DNA of 64,000 bases from Atopobiaceae bacterium (GTDB lineage: Bacteria > Actinomycetota > Coriobacteriia > Coriobacteriales > Atopobiaceae). A model generated the notes under the pieces. It saw only the letters and a program-made list of their open reading frames with translations. It did no database searches and was not told the DNA's origin. Location: positions 151,341-215,340 of the forward strand of contig JAKVON010000004.1 of assembly GCA_022482785.1 (NCBI GenBank), written 5' to 3'. Shown here one piece after another: positions 1 through 7,505 of this stretch (position 1 is its first letter; each line of letters starts with the position of its first letter). Position numbers and translations under genes: made by a program.

Positions 1-109
1 GGGACGAGGACCCGGTGACGGGATCGGGGGCAAGCCCCGCGTGCACCTGAAGGGTGTCGAAGTGGGCTTCGGGGTCGTTGGCGAAGCTGGGATCGAGTTG
101 GAAGGCCAT
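1..109 (-). CDS. metY: O-acetylhomoserine sulfhydrylase, N-terminus (partial)
   Basis: Only the first 36 codons are in the window; the gene runs off the left edge. The translation begins MAFQLDPSFAND and continues with F-D-T-L-Q-V-H-A-G and P-D-P-x-T-G. This is the typical N-terminal signature of the Cys/Met-metabolism PLP enzymes that make homocysteine from O-acetylhomoserine and sulfide (MetY). The ATG has a strong AAGGAGG-like ribosome site seven bases upstream. A leader ORF and hairpin lie in the roughly 200-base 5' region, suggesting attenuation control. A close relative such as cystathionine gamma-synthase cannot be excluded from so short a piece. Confidence 0.75.
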   Translation of the reverse strand, partial: MAFQLDPSFANDPEAHFDTLQVHAGLAPDPVTGSSS

Positions 110-203
110 GGTGTTTCCTCCTTGGTTTGGCGCAGGCCATGCCCGCCGAGTCGTCGGGGCCGTGGCCTGAGCCTGTGCTGTTTGGGAAAGACGGACGTTT
201 TAC

Positions 204-251
204 GCCCGGACTCCGGAACGACATCGTCGCTCAGGCAACGAGAGCCCGGGC
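204..251 (-). promoter_or_regulatory. hairpin in metY leader, abutting the leader-ORF stop
   Basis: On the transcribed (minus) strand GCCCGG at 246-251 pairs with CCGGGC at 204-209, with further pairing inside, including a small CGAC/GTCG stem. The 5' arm begins with the last base of the leader ORF's UAG stop codon, so a ribosome stalled or terminating there would cover it. There is no clear U-tract after the stem, so a classical terminator is not shown. Its role in attenuation is inference from position. Confidence 0.4.
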
Positions 252-301
252 TAGCGCATCATCCGACAGGAAATGCAGGTGTATGTCGTCTTGGTCACCA
301 T
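251..301 (-). CDS. short Cys/Met-containing leader ORF upstream of metY
   Basis: A 16-codon frame encodes MVTKTTYTCISCRMMR followed by TAG. It has two cysteines and two adjacent methionines near its end, which suits a sensor peptide ahead of a sulfur-amino-acid gene. The predicted transcription start, about seven bases past the -10 element at 311-317, falls near 304-305, so the ATG at 301 would be almost leaderless; actinobacteria translate such mRNAs well. The hairpin at 204-251 begins at its stop codon. The frame is short and could be chance, but composition, position and hairpin together support it. Confidence 0.45.
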   Translation of the reverse strand: MVTKTTYTCISCRMMR

Positions 302-310
302 GATGTCCTA

Positions 311-339
311 TATCATAGCTAATGACTAGGATTTGTCAA
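311..339 (-). promoter_or_regulatory. sigma-70-type promoter for the metY leader
   Basis: On the minus strand a perfect TTGACA (334-339) is followed after 16 bases by TATGAT (312-317), or after 17 bases by ATGATA. This is one of the best promoter matches in the window. It places the start of the metY mRNA about 195 bases before the metY ATG. Confidence 0.7.
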
Positions 340-543
340 CGCATGGGGAGGGAATCCCCCGACATTTGTCGATGGTTGCGACAATCATGCACAGTCTGCG
401 ACTGTTCCCGCGATTCGAAGACCCATCGAGCATCTCGCCAGGGAAGATCGAAGGGCCCTCTTGGGAGGGTCTGCATTCGCCCGGGAAACGAATGGGATAG
501 GTCGCGATCTGCGCAGCGGGCCGCACGCGCCGCCCGCGGACGG

Positions 544-588
544 AAAAGCCCCCGGACCGCAGCCAGAAGGCCACGGTTCCGGGGGCTT
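544..588 (-). terminator. intrinsic terminator after rubrerythrin
   Basis: An 11-bp perfect stem pairs 546-556 with 578-588 (AAGCCCCCGGA and its complement). On the minus strand it is followed by CTTTTCC. It lies 33 bases past the rubrerythrin stop. The stretch from 340 to 543 holds nothing else I can support. Confidence 0.75.
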
Positions 589-621
589 CGACGCACCCGT
601 GCCAGAGCGCGGGCGAAGAGG

Positions 622-1164
622 CTAGTAGTTGATCGCCTGCTCCTCGAAGTAGGCCTGCGGGTGGTTGCAGACCGGGCAGATCTTGGGGGCGGCGGCGCCC
701 ACATGCAGGTGGCCGCAGTTGGTGCACTTCCAGACCTTGACGCCCTCGCGGTCGAAGACCTCGCCCTTCTCGACGCGCTCGGCGAGCTTGTTGTAGCGCT
801 CCTCGTGGGCCTTCTCGACCTTGCCGACGCCCTCGAACTTGGCGGCGATCTCGGTGAAGCCCTCCTCCTTGGCGGTCTTGGCGAAGCCGGCGTACATGTC
901 CGTCCACTCGTAGTGCTCGCCGGCGGCAGCGTCCTTGAGGTTGGTCAGGGTGTCGGGGACGGAGCCGTCGTGCAGGTACTTGAACCAGAGCTTCGCGTGC
1001 TCCGCCTCGTTCTTCTGCGTCTCGGCGAAGATGTCGGAGATCTGGACGTACCCCTCCTTCTTTGCGGCAGAGGAGTAATAGCCGTACTTCATCGAGGCCT
1101 GGGACTCGCCCGCATAGGCGGTCTCGAGGTTCTTCTTTGTCTGTGAGGCAGCGAAGTCAGTCAT
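622..1164 (-). CDS. rbr: rubrerythrin
   Basis: A 180-residue non-heme di-iron protein that reduces hydrogen peroxide in anaerobes, using electrons from rubredoxin or NAD(P)H-linked carriers. The N-terminal ferritin-like four-helix domain has the expected iron ligands, including E-A-E-H-A-K near residue 50 and E-K-A-H-E-E-R near 125. The C-terminal rubredoxin domain carries CTNC and CPVC for the FeS4 site. Length and domain order are standard. The start at MTDFAASQ is chosen because GGGAGAAACC precedes it; an upstream in-frame ATG at 1236 lacks a ribosome site and lies upstream of the probable promoter's transcription start. It is monocistronic, with its own terminator and a palindrome around its start site. 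Confidence 0.95.
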   Translation of the reverse strand: MTDFAASQTKKNLETAYAGESQASMKYGYYSSAAKKEGYVQISDIFAETQKNEAEHAKLWFKYLHDGSVPDTLTNLKDAAAGEHYEWTDMYAGFAKTAKEEGFTEIAAKFEGVGKVEKAHEERYNKLAERVEKGEVFDREGVKVWKCTNCGHLHVGAAAPKICPVCNHPQAYFEEQAINY

Positions 1165-1211
1165 TGGTTTCTCCCATCGTGCATCTGAATGGTTTTCCAG
1201 CCGATAGCGGC

Positions 1212-1265
1212 TTTGGGTTCCTATACCCAAAAACAAATACTACCTGATTTATGGCATTTTTGGAA
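1212..1265 (-). promoter_or_regulatory. rubrerythrin promoter with palindromic candidate operators
   Basis: On the minus strand TAGTAT (1237-1242) lies 17 bases after a weak TTCCAA (1260-1265). The expected start site, near 1230, falls in a perfect inverted repeat, TTTGGGT-6-ACCCAAA (1212-1231). A second palindrome, TTGG-AATTA-CCAA (1260-1272), overlaps the -35. These look like repressor sites, perhaps for a redox regulator; they do not match a PerR box. Confidence 0.4.
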
Positions 1266-1300
1266 TTACCAAATCTCGACAGGACGGCGGGGAGCCGGCA

Positions 1301-2182
1301 TCACAGGCGCCAGCGGCCGTCCTCCGCCGAGCAGAACCCCTCGGCGGCGAGCTCGTCCAGGATCGCGCGCACGTCCTCCGGGGAGAGGGGGTCTCTCCCG
1401 GCCCCCGTCTCGGCCGACGAGAGGGCCTCGGCCGCCTCCTCGAGGCCGATTCCGCCCGCCCCCGCCGCGAGGAGGATGCGCACGGCCTCCGCACGCTTCT
1501 GGCGGTGGGATCCCTCGAAGCGGGACTGGCGCACGTGCGCCTTCGAGCGCCGGGACGGGTTGGGGACGGTGCGCTTGAGGTGCGCACCGTAGTCGAGCAG
1601 GGCATAGTACCAGGTGCGAGGATCGTCGGCAGGATCATGCGCATCCTGCGGGCAGGTCGCCGCCACGCAGCGCGCGACCTCGCGGTCCGGGACGTCGACC
1701 ATCCCGGCGAACAGCTCGTGGAGGAAGACGGCACGCACGTTGGTCTCGAGATAGGTTCCGGGGAGGTCGAAGGCGAAGGCGCGGACGCCCGCGGCGGTTG
1801 CGGGCCCGATCCCGGGCAGGCGCACGAGCGCATCCTGCCCGGAGGGGACGGAGCCCCCCAAGGCCGACATCGCCCGCGCGGCATTCCACAGGGCGAGCGC
1901 ACGACGGTTGTAGCCCAGGCCCTGCCACTCCTCGAGCACGTCGGCAGCATCGGCCGAGGCGAGGGCGTCGACGGAGGGAAAGCGCGAGAGCCACCGCTGC
2001 CAGCGGCCGTCCACGCGGGCCACCTGCGTCTGCTGGAGCATGACCTCGCTCACGAGGACGGCATAGGGGTCGCGCGTGCGGCGCCAGGGCAGGTCGCGAT
2101 AGAGCTCGCTGCCGCGGGACAGGACGCGCCTTCGGAACGGGCCGAACGAGGCGGGGTCCAGGGACTCGGGGGGCGCCTGCAT
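1301..2182 (-). CDS. MutY/endonuclease III-family DNA glycosylase lacking the Fe-S cluster
   Basis: A 293-residue HhH-GPD protein resembling adenine glycosylase MutY, which removes adenine mispaired with 8-oxoguanine. The catalytic glutamate motif SEVMLQQTQV (E46) and the helix-hairpin-helix LPGIGPATA (122-130) are present. Two departures stand out. The usual catalytic aspartate position (D-x-N-V) reads E-T-N-V-R at about 146-150. The four-cysteine cluster normally after the glycosylase domain is absent; the region reads HLKRTVPNPSRRSK. The NUDIX-like C-terminal domain is also missing. It lies 13 bases after an Rrf2 regulator, in one unit with a HAD phosphatase. Activity on A:8-oxoG is therefore uncertain. 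Confidence 0.75.
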   Translation of the reverse strand: MQAPPESLDPASFGPFRRRVLSRGSELYRDLPWRRTRDPYAVLVSEVMLQQTQVARVDGRWQRWLSRFPSVDALASADAADVLEEWQGLGYNRRALALWNAARAMSALGGSVPSGQDALVRLPGIGPATAAGVRAFAFDLPGTYLETNVRAVFLHELFAGMVDVPDREVARCVAATCPQDAHDPADDPRTWYYALLDYGAHLKRTVPNPSRRSKAHVRQSRFEGSHRQKRAEAVRILLAAGAGGIGLEEAAEALSSAETGAGRDPLSPEDVRAILDELAAEGFCSAEDGRWRL

Positions 2183-2195
2183 CGCGATGGCCTGC

Positions 2196-2708
2196 CTACC
2201 CTGCGACGACGACGTCGCAGGCGAGGTCTGCGGCCGCCTCGGCGGCGACGTCGGCGAAGGAGTCCTCCCTGCAGTACAGGGGCGCGACCACGGGCGCCTT
2301 CGATCCCGAGACCACCTGCTCGAGGGTCACCGAGCCGAGGTAGTCGACGAGCAGGGCGCACGCGCCCTTCCAGATGGGGTTGAAGCGGCACTGCTCCATG
2401 CGCGGGCAGGGACCCCCGTTCGTGCCCGCGGTGTCGCACGACGAGACGCCCACGGGCCCCTGGATGGCCTCGACCACCTGGAGGAGGGTCGTCTCGTCGG
2501 GATCGATGGCGATGCGCATGCCGCCCCTGCTCCCGCGGAGGCTCTCGATGAGGCCGGCCCGCACGAGGTCGTGCTGGATCGAACGCGCGAACGAGTAGGG
2601 GACGTCGTTGTCGTCGGCCGCCGTGCGCACGGAGAGCACGCCGTCGGGATGCCTGACCAAGGCGGCCATCATCCTCAGCGCATAGTCGGTCTTCCTCGAG
2701 ATGTCCAT
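2196..2708 (-). CDS. Rrf2-family transcriptional regulator
   Basis: A 170-residue winged-helix regulator. It opens MDISRKTDYALRMM, the Rrf2/IscR N-terminal signature, with a recognition region around residues 30-60. Three cysteines near residues 95-115 (C-x9-C-x5-C) sit where IscR and NsrR bind an Fe-S cluster, so redox or iron-sulfur sensing is plausible but the spacing is not a textbook match. The start is the ATG with GAGGGAG seven bases upstream. It lies between a HAD phosphatase (32-base gap) and the MutY-like gene (13-base gap), all leftward, so it may control its own operon. Confidence 0.85.
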   Translation of the reverse strand: MDISRKTDYALRMMAALVRHPDGVLSVRTAADDNDVPYSFARSIQHDLVRAGLIESLRGSRGGMRIAIDPDETTLLQVVEAIQGPVGVSSCDTAGTNGGPCPRMEQCRFNPIWKGACALLVDYLGSVTLEQVVSGSKAPVVAPLYCREDSFADVAAEAAADLACDVVVAG

Positions 2709-2740
2709 GGTGACGCTCCCTCTCGTGACGCTCTCCCGGG

Positions 2741-3430
2741 TCATGCCTCCCAGTCGAGCCTCTCCCAGTCCTGTTTCCTGGCGATTCTCTTCAGGGCCTC
2801 CCCGGGGTTCACCGCGAAGGACTTCTCGGCCAGGGAGAGGAGCTCCTCGTCGGAATGATGGTCGCCGTAGGCGTAGGCGAGCCTCCATCTCCCCTTCCCG
2901 AGATGCCCGTCGCACCAGGCGGAGACCGCCCGGGGCTTGGCGGGGCCCTCGATGACCTCGCCGAGGACGTTCCCCGTGAAGTGCCCGGCCGCGTCCTTCT
3001 CCATCTCGGTCGCGACGACGCCGTCGACGCCCATGTGCTCGCCGGCCACCTGCGCGATGCCGAGGAAGGTGGCGGAGGCGAGCAGCGTGACGCAGCCCTC
3101 GTCGTGGCGGCGCCTCACCTCGGCCAGGGCCGCCGGACGATAGCGGGACAGCAGGCATTCGTCATGGAAGTCCCGCATGATGCCGAGGACCTCGGCAAGG
3201 TCGCGGTGGCCCAGGTCCTTGAAGATGATCTCGCGCGACTCGTCCTGCTCGTGCGGGAGGTGCAGGGTGTAGCGGGCGCCCCACCAGATGAGCTTGCACA
3301 CCTGCCAGGGCGATATGAGGCCATGGGTGAGCAGGTACTTCGTGAAGAGGGTGCCCGACTGGCCGTCGATGGTCGTGCCGTCGAAGTCGAACACGGCGAC
3401 CGGCGTCCTCGATGTCTGCCCCTCGCCCAC
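2741..3430 (-). CDS. HAD-IB family phosphatase
   Basis: A 229-residue haloacid-dehalogenase hydrolase of the phosphoserine-phosphatase-like IB subclass. Motif I is FDFDGTTID at residues 14-22, with both catalytic aspartates. Motif II is L-L-A-S-A-T near 118, and motif III/IV is YGDHHSD near 188-194, coordinating Mg2+. The helical cap after motif I has several aromatic and hydrophobic segments, as in the membrane-associated SerB-like proteins. The substrate is not predictable. The start is a GTG with GAGGGGG upstream. It is the first gene of the HAD-Rrf2-mutY unit, with a good promoter at 3474-3502. Confidence 0.8.
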   Translation of the reverse strand: MGEGQTSRTPVAVFDFDGTTIDGQSGTLFTKYLLTHGLISPWQVCKLIWWGARYTLHLPHEQDESREIIFKDLGHRDLAEVLGIMRDFHDECLLSRYRPAALAEVRRRHDEGCVTLLASATFLGIAQVAGEHMGVDGVVATEMEKDAAGHFTGNVLGEVIEGPAKPRAVSAWCDGHLGKGRWRLAYAYGDHHSDEELLSLAEKSFAVNPGEALKRIARKQDWERLDWEA

Positions 3431-3473
3431 AAAGCCCCCTCACCGCTTCCGTGCCGTCCTCGTGCCGCAAAGA

Positions 3474-3502
3474 ATTGTAGCTTGTGCGCCGCACTTTGTC
3501 GC
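3474..3502 (-). promoter_or_regulatory. promoter of the HAD-Rrf2-mutY unit
   Basis: On the minus strand GCGACA (3497-3502), 17-base spacer, TACAAT (3474-3479). It lies 44 bases upstream of the HAD gene's GTG start. Confidence 0.55.
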
Positions 3503-3528
3503 GTATGCGTCATGCGCAGCCAGACGAA

Positions 3529-3560
3529 GAGAGGGCCCGGCCTTGAGGCCGAGCCCTCTC
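3529..3560 (-). terminator. terminator after tRNA-Asp
   Basis: The stem GAGAGGGC (3529-3536) with GCCCTCTC (3553-3560), plus inner GGCC/GGCC pairing, is followed on the minus strand by TTCGTCT. It starts ten bases past the tRNA 3' end. Confidence 0.7.
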
Positions 3561-3569
3561 GTGAGGTTC

Positions 3570-3646
<77 letters not shown>

Positions 3647-3668
3647 AAACGCGCGTTGCGCGGAGAGA

Positions 3669-3698
3669 ATGGTACACGACTTCGTGCTCCCCTGTCCA
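3669..3698 (-). promoter_or_regulatory. promoter of tRNA-Asp
   Basis: On the minus strand TGGACA (3693-3698), 18-base spacer, TACCAT (3669-3674), about 23 bases before the mature tRNA 5' end. Confidence 0.6.
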
Positions 3699-3736
3699 CT
3701 AGATGCCGGAAAAAGTGGAGGATTCGTCGGGAGACG

Positions 3737-4609
3737 TCACGAAAGGGGTACCGACGTGCTCTTTCCCTCCGAATCGACCAGGGTCAGGCGGCCGTCGGCA
3801 AGCTGGGCGGAGGAGACGGTCCCGGAGCCCTTGATCGCATTGCCCGAGGAGTCGCTGAGCTGGGTCTGCACGGAGCCGTCGCCCACCATGTAGGCGACCA
3901 CGTCCCACGTGCCGTCGGAGAGGTCCTCGGGGATGAAGAACGCCCCGTTGAAAAGGACGAGGGCCTTCGGGGTCCCGTCGATCTCGAAGACGACGTCGGC
4001 CGCGGACGACGAGCTCTTGCGGGTGAGGGCATACTTGCCGTCCGGCTGCTTCGCCAGGGCGTAGGTGAGGTCGCCGAGCGCGATGGAGCCGTCCGCCGCG
4101 GCCTGGGTCTGGGATGCCTGCTCGCTGGCGACCTGCTGCGTGGAGGTGGAGTCGTAGGCGCGCCCGAAGACGAAGCCGAGGACGGCGATGACGGCGAGCG
4201 CCGCCACCGCGAGGCCGAGGAAGAGGCGCTTGTCGGTCTTGATGCGCGTGTGGCGGCGCTTGACCTTGGGAAGGCGGGACGAGGGGATGCGCATGGAGCC
4301 GGTCGTCTCGAGGTTCGTCCGGGCGGCGCTGGCGGCCTGCTCGGAGGTGGCCCGGGTGGCGATGACGGCCCCCTCCCCCGCCGAGAGCCGGGCGAAGGCG
4401 CCCGTCTCGGACGGGTCGACGCCAATCGGCCGGGGCGTCTCGGATGCCCCGAAGGCATCGTCGGAGGGAAGGGAGGTCCTGATGCTCGCCGCACTCGAGG
4501 CCTCGTGGCGTCGTGCCGCGGCGGCGAACGTGGCGGAGTCGGCAGAGCCGGCCGGGGCGAAGTGCGAGCCTGCGCGCCTGCGCGGTGTGTTGTTGGTCTC
4601 GGAGGGCAT
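3737..4609 (-). CDS. single-pass membrane protein of unknown function
   Basis: A 290-residue protein that I do not recognise as a named family. The first 130 residues are Ala/Ser/Thr-rich, low complexity and probably cytoplasmic. A basic stretch (KVKRRHTRIKTDKR) precedes one membrane helix (LFLGLAVAALAVIAVLGFVFG, near 155-175). A roughly 110-residue extracytoplasmic domain rich in beta-type sequence follows (ADVVFEIDGTPKALVLFNGAFF). The topology suggests an envelope protein with its C-terminal domain outside. The start MPSETNN is chosen for GAGGAGACCCTC just upstream. It stands alone, transcribed toward tRNA-Asp. Confidence 0.65.
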   Translation of the reverse strand: MPSETNNTPRRRAGSHFAPAGSADSATFAAAARRHEASSAASIRTSLPSDDAFGASETPRPIGVDPSETGAFARLSAGEGAVIATRATSEQAASAARTNLETTGSMRIPSSRLPKVKRRHTRIKTDKRLFLGLAVAALAVIAVLGFVFGRAYDSTSTQQVASEQASQTQAAADGSIALGDLTYALAKQPDGKYALTRKSSSSAADVVFEIDGTPKALVLFNGAFFIPEDLSDGTWDVVAYMVGDGSVQTQLSDSSGNAIKGSGTVSSAQLADGRLTLVDSEGKSTSVPLS

Positions 4610-4783
4610 GAGGGTCTCCTCGGGGAACGTTTGCGGTCTGTTTCGTGACACCCCTTGAGCGTGTGGCCCGGACTCCGGCCACGCCCCTACCTTAGCACCA
4701 TGGCGCCCGGACGTCGCGGCTCCGCTCGGCATGCGGAGAAACTCCCTCGAGACGCGGCGCCCGCCGGGCCCCGGCGGCGCGGC

Positions 4784-5230
4784 CTACCGGTCGGCGGGCG
4801 GGGCCTCCTGCTGGGAGGCGAGGTATATCTCGTAGGCGCGGGCGTCGAGGCGGACGTATTCCCTCGCGTCGTCCTCGCCGAGCTGCCTCAGGAACCACGT
4901 CATGTCCTCGCGGGCCAGGCGGCGCTTCTCGCGCGTCGCCGACCTGCCCCTCTCGGTGATGGTGACGACCTTCTTGCGGCCGTCGTTCGGGTCTGCCGAC
5001 CTCGTGACGAAGCCTTTGGCCTCGAGCCCGTTGACCATGCTCGCGATGCGGGCCGAGGTGAGCATGAACTGCTCGGCGATCTCGCCGGGGGCGGCCGTGT
5101 CGCCGTTGTCGTCGAGATAGCCCAGCACCGCGTACTCGCCGGTCGAGACGTCGCGCTGCCTTCTGCCGTGCCCGCGGAACACGACCGGGGAATGGCCGAT
5201 GATCTGGGCGGCCGCCTCCTCGTAGTCCAT
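4784..5230 (-). CDS. MarR-family transcriptional regulator
   Basis: A 148-residue winged-helix protein. The core reads GEYAVLGYLDDNGDTAAPGE, then the recognition helix ARIASMVNGLEAKGFVTR and the wing D-P-N-D-G-R-K-K, the standard MarR pattern. It starts four bases after the argD stop and is the last gene of argC-argJ-argB-argD, so it is probably co-transcribed with arginine synthesis. The ligand is unknown. The bases between its stop and the next promoter hold a GC-rich hairpin (about 4760-4790) that may end the operon. Confidence 0.85.
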   Translation of the reverse strand: MDYEEAAAQIIGHSPVVFRGHGRRQRDVSTGEYAVLGYLDDNGDTAAPGEIAEQFMLTSARIASMVNGLEAKGFVTRSADPNDGRKKVVTITERGRSATREKRRLAREDMTWFLRQLGEDDAREYVRLDARAYEIYLASQQEAPPADR

Positions 5231-5233
5231 GGC

Positions 5234-6442
5234 CTAGTCGCCTGCGCCCAGGATCGCCGAGAGCACGTCGACCAGGACGTCGACGTGCCGCCTCTCGCAG
5301 ACGAGGGGCGGGAGCAGGCGCAGCGTGCGGGGGCCGGTGGCGTTGAGCACGACGCCGCCCTCCAGCGCGGCGGCGACCACGTCATGCGCGTCGGGGGCGA
5401 CGTCGTCGAGGTCGCAGCCGACCATGAGTCCGGCGCCGCGCACGTCGGTCACGTGCGGCACCTGGGCGAGCCGCCCCATGAGGTAGGAGCCCACCTCGGC
5501 GGCACGCTCGTCGTAGCGCCCCCGCTCGAGCTCGGCGATCACGGCATCGGCCGCCGCGCAGGCGAGGTTCGAGCCGCCGAAGGTGGAGCCGTGGTCGCCG
5601 GGGCGGAAGACGTCGGCGACGTCGGCGCGGGCGACGCAGGCCCCCATGGGGACGCCTCCGGCGATTCCCTTCGCGAGCGTGAAGATGTCCGGGGTGGCGC
5701 CGGAGAGCTGGAAGGCGAACGGCCTGCCGGTGCGGAACATGCCGCACTGGACCTCGTCGGCGATCATGAGGGCGTCGTGCTCGTCGCAGAGGCGCCTGAC
5801 GGCGCCCATGAACTCGTCGGTCAGGGGATGGACGCCGGACTCCCCCTGGATGGGCTCGAGCATCACGGCGCAGATGGCGTCGCCCTGCTCGGCGAAGAGC
5901 CGCTCGAGGGCCGCGACGTCGTTGGGCTCGGTGGCGACGAACCCGGGGGGCAGCGGGCGGAAGTCCTTCTGCAGCCTCTCCTGCATGGTCGCGGCGACCG
6001 TCTCGAGCGTGCGGCCATGGAAGCCGCGACGCAGCGCGACGATCGTGGTGCCGCCCTTCCCCGAACGGGTGGAGCGGAGGCGCGCGAGCTTCATCGCGCA
6101 CTCGTTCGCCTCGGCGCCGGAGTTGGCGAAGAAGGTCTTCCAGGTGGTGGCTCCCTGGCCGGCGAGGTCGGAGAGGCGCTTCGCCACCGAGCCGCGATGC
6201 TCGATGTAGAAGTAGTTCGACACGTGGACGAGCTTCTCGGCCTGCTCCTCGAGGGCCCCCACGAGCACGGGATGGCAGTGGCCGAGGGAGCAGACGCCGA
6301 TGCCGGCCAGGAAGTCGAGGTACTCCTTGCCCTGGTCGTCGACGAGGGTCATGCCCCGGCCGCCCACGAACTCGACGCCGAACCTCCCGAAGGTGGGCAT
6401 CACGTAGGCGTCGTCGAGCTTCTTCTCTTCTGCGAGTGACAT
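5234..6442 (-). CDS. argD: acetylornithine aminotransferase
   Basis: A 402-residue class III PLP aminotransferase converting N-acetylglutamate semialdehyde to N-acetylornithine with glutamate as donor. Visible landmarks are FFANSGAEANE for phosphate binding, the EPIQGE segment, IADEVQCGMFRTG with the ring-binding aspartate, and the PLP lysine in TLAKGIAGGVPMG. Length and motif order are standard. It follows argB with a 36-base gap and precedes a MarR gene by four bases. Assignment to arginine synthesis rather than GABA or ornithine transamination rests on this cluster. Confidence 0.93.
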   Translation of the reverse strand: MSLAEEKKLDDAYVMPTFGRFGVEFVGGRGMTLVDDQGKEYLDFLAGIGVCSLGHCHPVLVGALEEQAEKLVHVSNYFYIEHRGSVAKRLSDLAGQGATTWKTFFANSGAEANECAMKLARLRSTRSGKGGTTIVALRRGFHGRTLETVAATMQERLQKDFRPLPPGFVATEPNDVAALERLFAEQGDAICAVMLEPIQGESGVHPLTDEFMGAVRRLCDEHDALMIADEVQCGMFRTGRPFAFQLSGATPDIFTLAKGIAGGVPMGACVARADVADVFRPGDHGSTFGGSNLACAAADAVIAELERGRYDERAAEVGSYLMGRLAQVPHVTDVRGAGLMVGCDLDDVAPDAHDVVAAALEGGVVLNATGPRTLRLLPPLVCERRHVDVLVDVLSAILGAGD

Positions 6443-6478
6443 GGTTGCTCCTTCACCTCGGGCGTTCGGCCGCGGGGA

Positions 6479-7432
6479 CTAGAGGGCGAGATGGCGGGCG
6501 AGCGGGTCGAGCGGGGCGGGCGAGAAGTCGTCCGCGGGAGGCTCGGAGCCCTTGATGCGGTAGATCATGGTGCCGATTCCCTCGTCGGTGAGGACCTCGA
6601 GCAGTATCGAGTGCTCGCGCTTGCCGTTGATGATGTGCGCGCGCGGCACGCCGGACTCCAGGGCCTTGATCGAGCACTCCACCTTGGGGATCATGCCCTT
6701 GGAGAGGGCTCCCGAGGAGGCGAGCTCGCGCGCCTCGCACAGCGTCATCTTCGAGATGAGGGAGGTCTTGTCGGAGATGTCCTCGTAGACGCCGTCGACG
6801 TCGGTGATGAAGACCACCTTGTGGGCGCCGACCGCCGAGGCGACCTCGCCGGCGACGACGTCGGCGTTCACGTTGAGGCAGCCGCCGTGGTCGTCGGAGG
6901 CGATCGAGGAGAGGACCGGGATGTAGTCGGCCGCGACGAGCGACTGGAGGTAGGCGGCGTTCACGCGGGTCACCCTCCCCACGCGCCCGAGCTCGTCGGA
7001 GACGGGCTCGCCCACGACGGTGTTGGCATCCATCCCCGAGAGGCCCACGGCCAGCGCGCCGTGCACGTTGATGGCACTCACGAGCTGCGAGTTCACGGTT
7101 CCCACGAGGACCTCGCGGACGACGTCCATGGCCTCGGGGGGCGTCACGCGCAGGCCGTCGACGAAGCGCACCGGCAGGCCGGCCTTCTCCATGGCGGCAG
7201 AGACGGCCTTGCCCCCGCCGTGGACGAGGATGGGCTTCACGCCGAGGAGCTTGAGGAGGACGACGTCGTCGGTCACCTGCTGCCGGAGCGCGTCCGAGAC
7301 CATGGCGGCGCCACCGTACTTGATGACGACCGTCTTGCCGGTCGCCTCCTTGAGCCAGGGCAGGGCCTCCACGAGCGCCCGGCTCTTGTCCTGGGCGTAG
7401 CGGGGGGTACGTACCTCGTTGATGTACTCCAT
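6479..7432 (-). CDS. argB: acetylglutamate kinase
   Basis: A 317-residue amino-acid kinase that phosphorylates N-acetylglutamate with ATP, the second step of arginine synthesis and usually its feedback-controlled point. VVIKYGGAAM near residue 34 and ILVHGGGKAVSAAMEKAGL near 70 are the ATP and substrate loops; NVNADVVAGEVA and IPKVECSIKALESGV are typical later motifs. The N-terminal extension before the kinase core resembles the arginine-sensitive type. The start has GAGGCAGGTCACC upstream. It lies between argJ and argD. Confidence 0.95.
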   Translation of the reverse strand: MEYINEVRTPRYAQDKSRALVEALPWLKEATGKTVVIKYGGAAMVSDALRQQVTDDVVLLKLLGVKPILVHGGGKAVSAAMEKAGLPVRFVDGLRVTPPEAMDVVREVLVGTVNSQLVSAINVHGALAVGLSGMDANTVVGEPVSDELGRVGRVTRVNAAYLQSLVAADYIPVLSSIASDDHGGCLNVNADVVAGEVASAVGAHKVVFITDVDGVYEDISDKTSLISKMTLCEARELASSGALSKGMIPKVECSIKALESGVPRAHIINGKREHSILLEVLTDEGIGTMIYRIKGSEPPADDFSPAPLDPLARHLAL

Positions 7433-7505
7433 GGTGACCTGCCTCGTTCGTGATCGGATGCCAGACGAAGTTCCCCGCTAGCTTAGCGCACGGGAGGCGG
7501 ACTCG

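Noticed and set aside
110..300. SAM or T-box riboswitch before metY
   Set aside because: Neither the SAM-I/SAM-IV core nor the T-box sequence is present; the leader ORF and hairpin explain the region better.
4655..6439. A long rightward frame antisense to argD and marR
   Set aside because: Same codon-mirror artefact; both minus-strand genes are clearly real.
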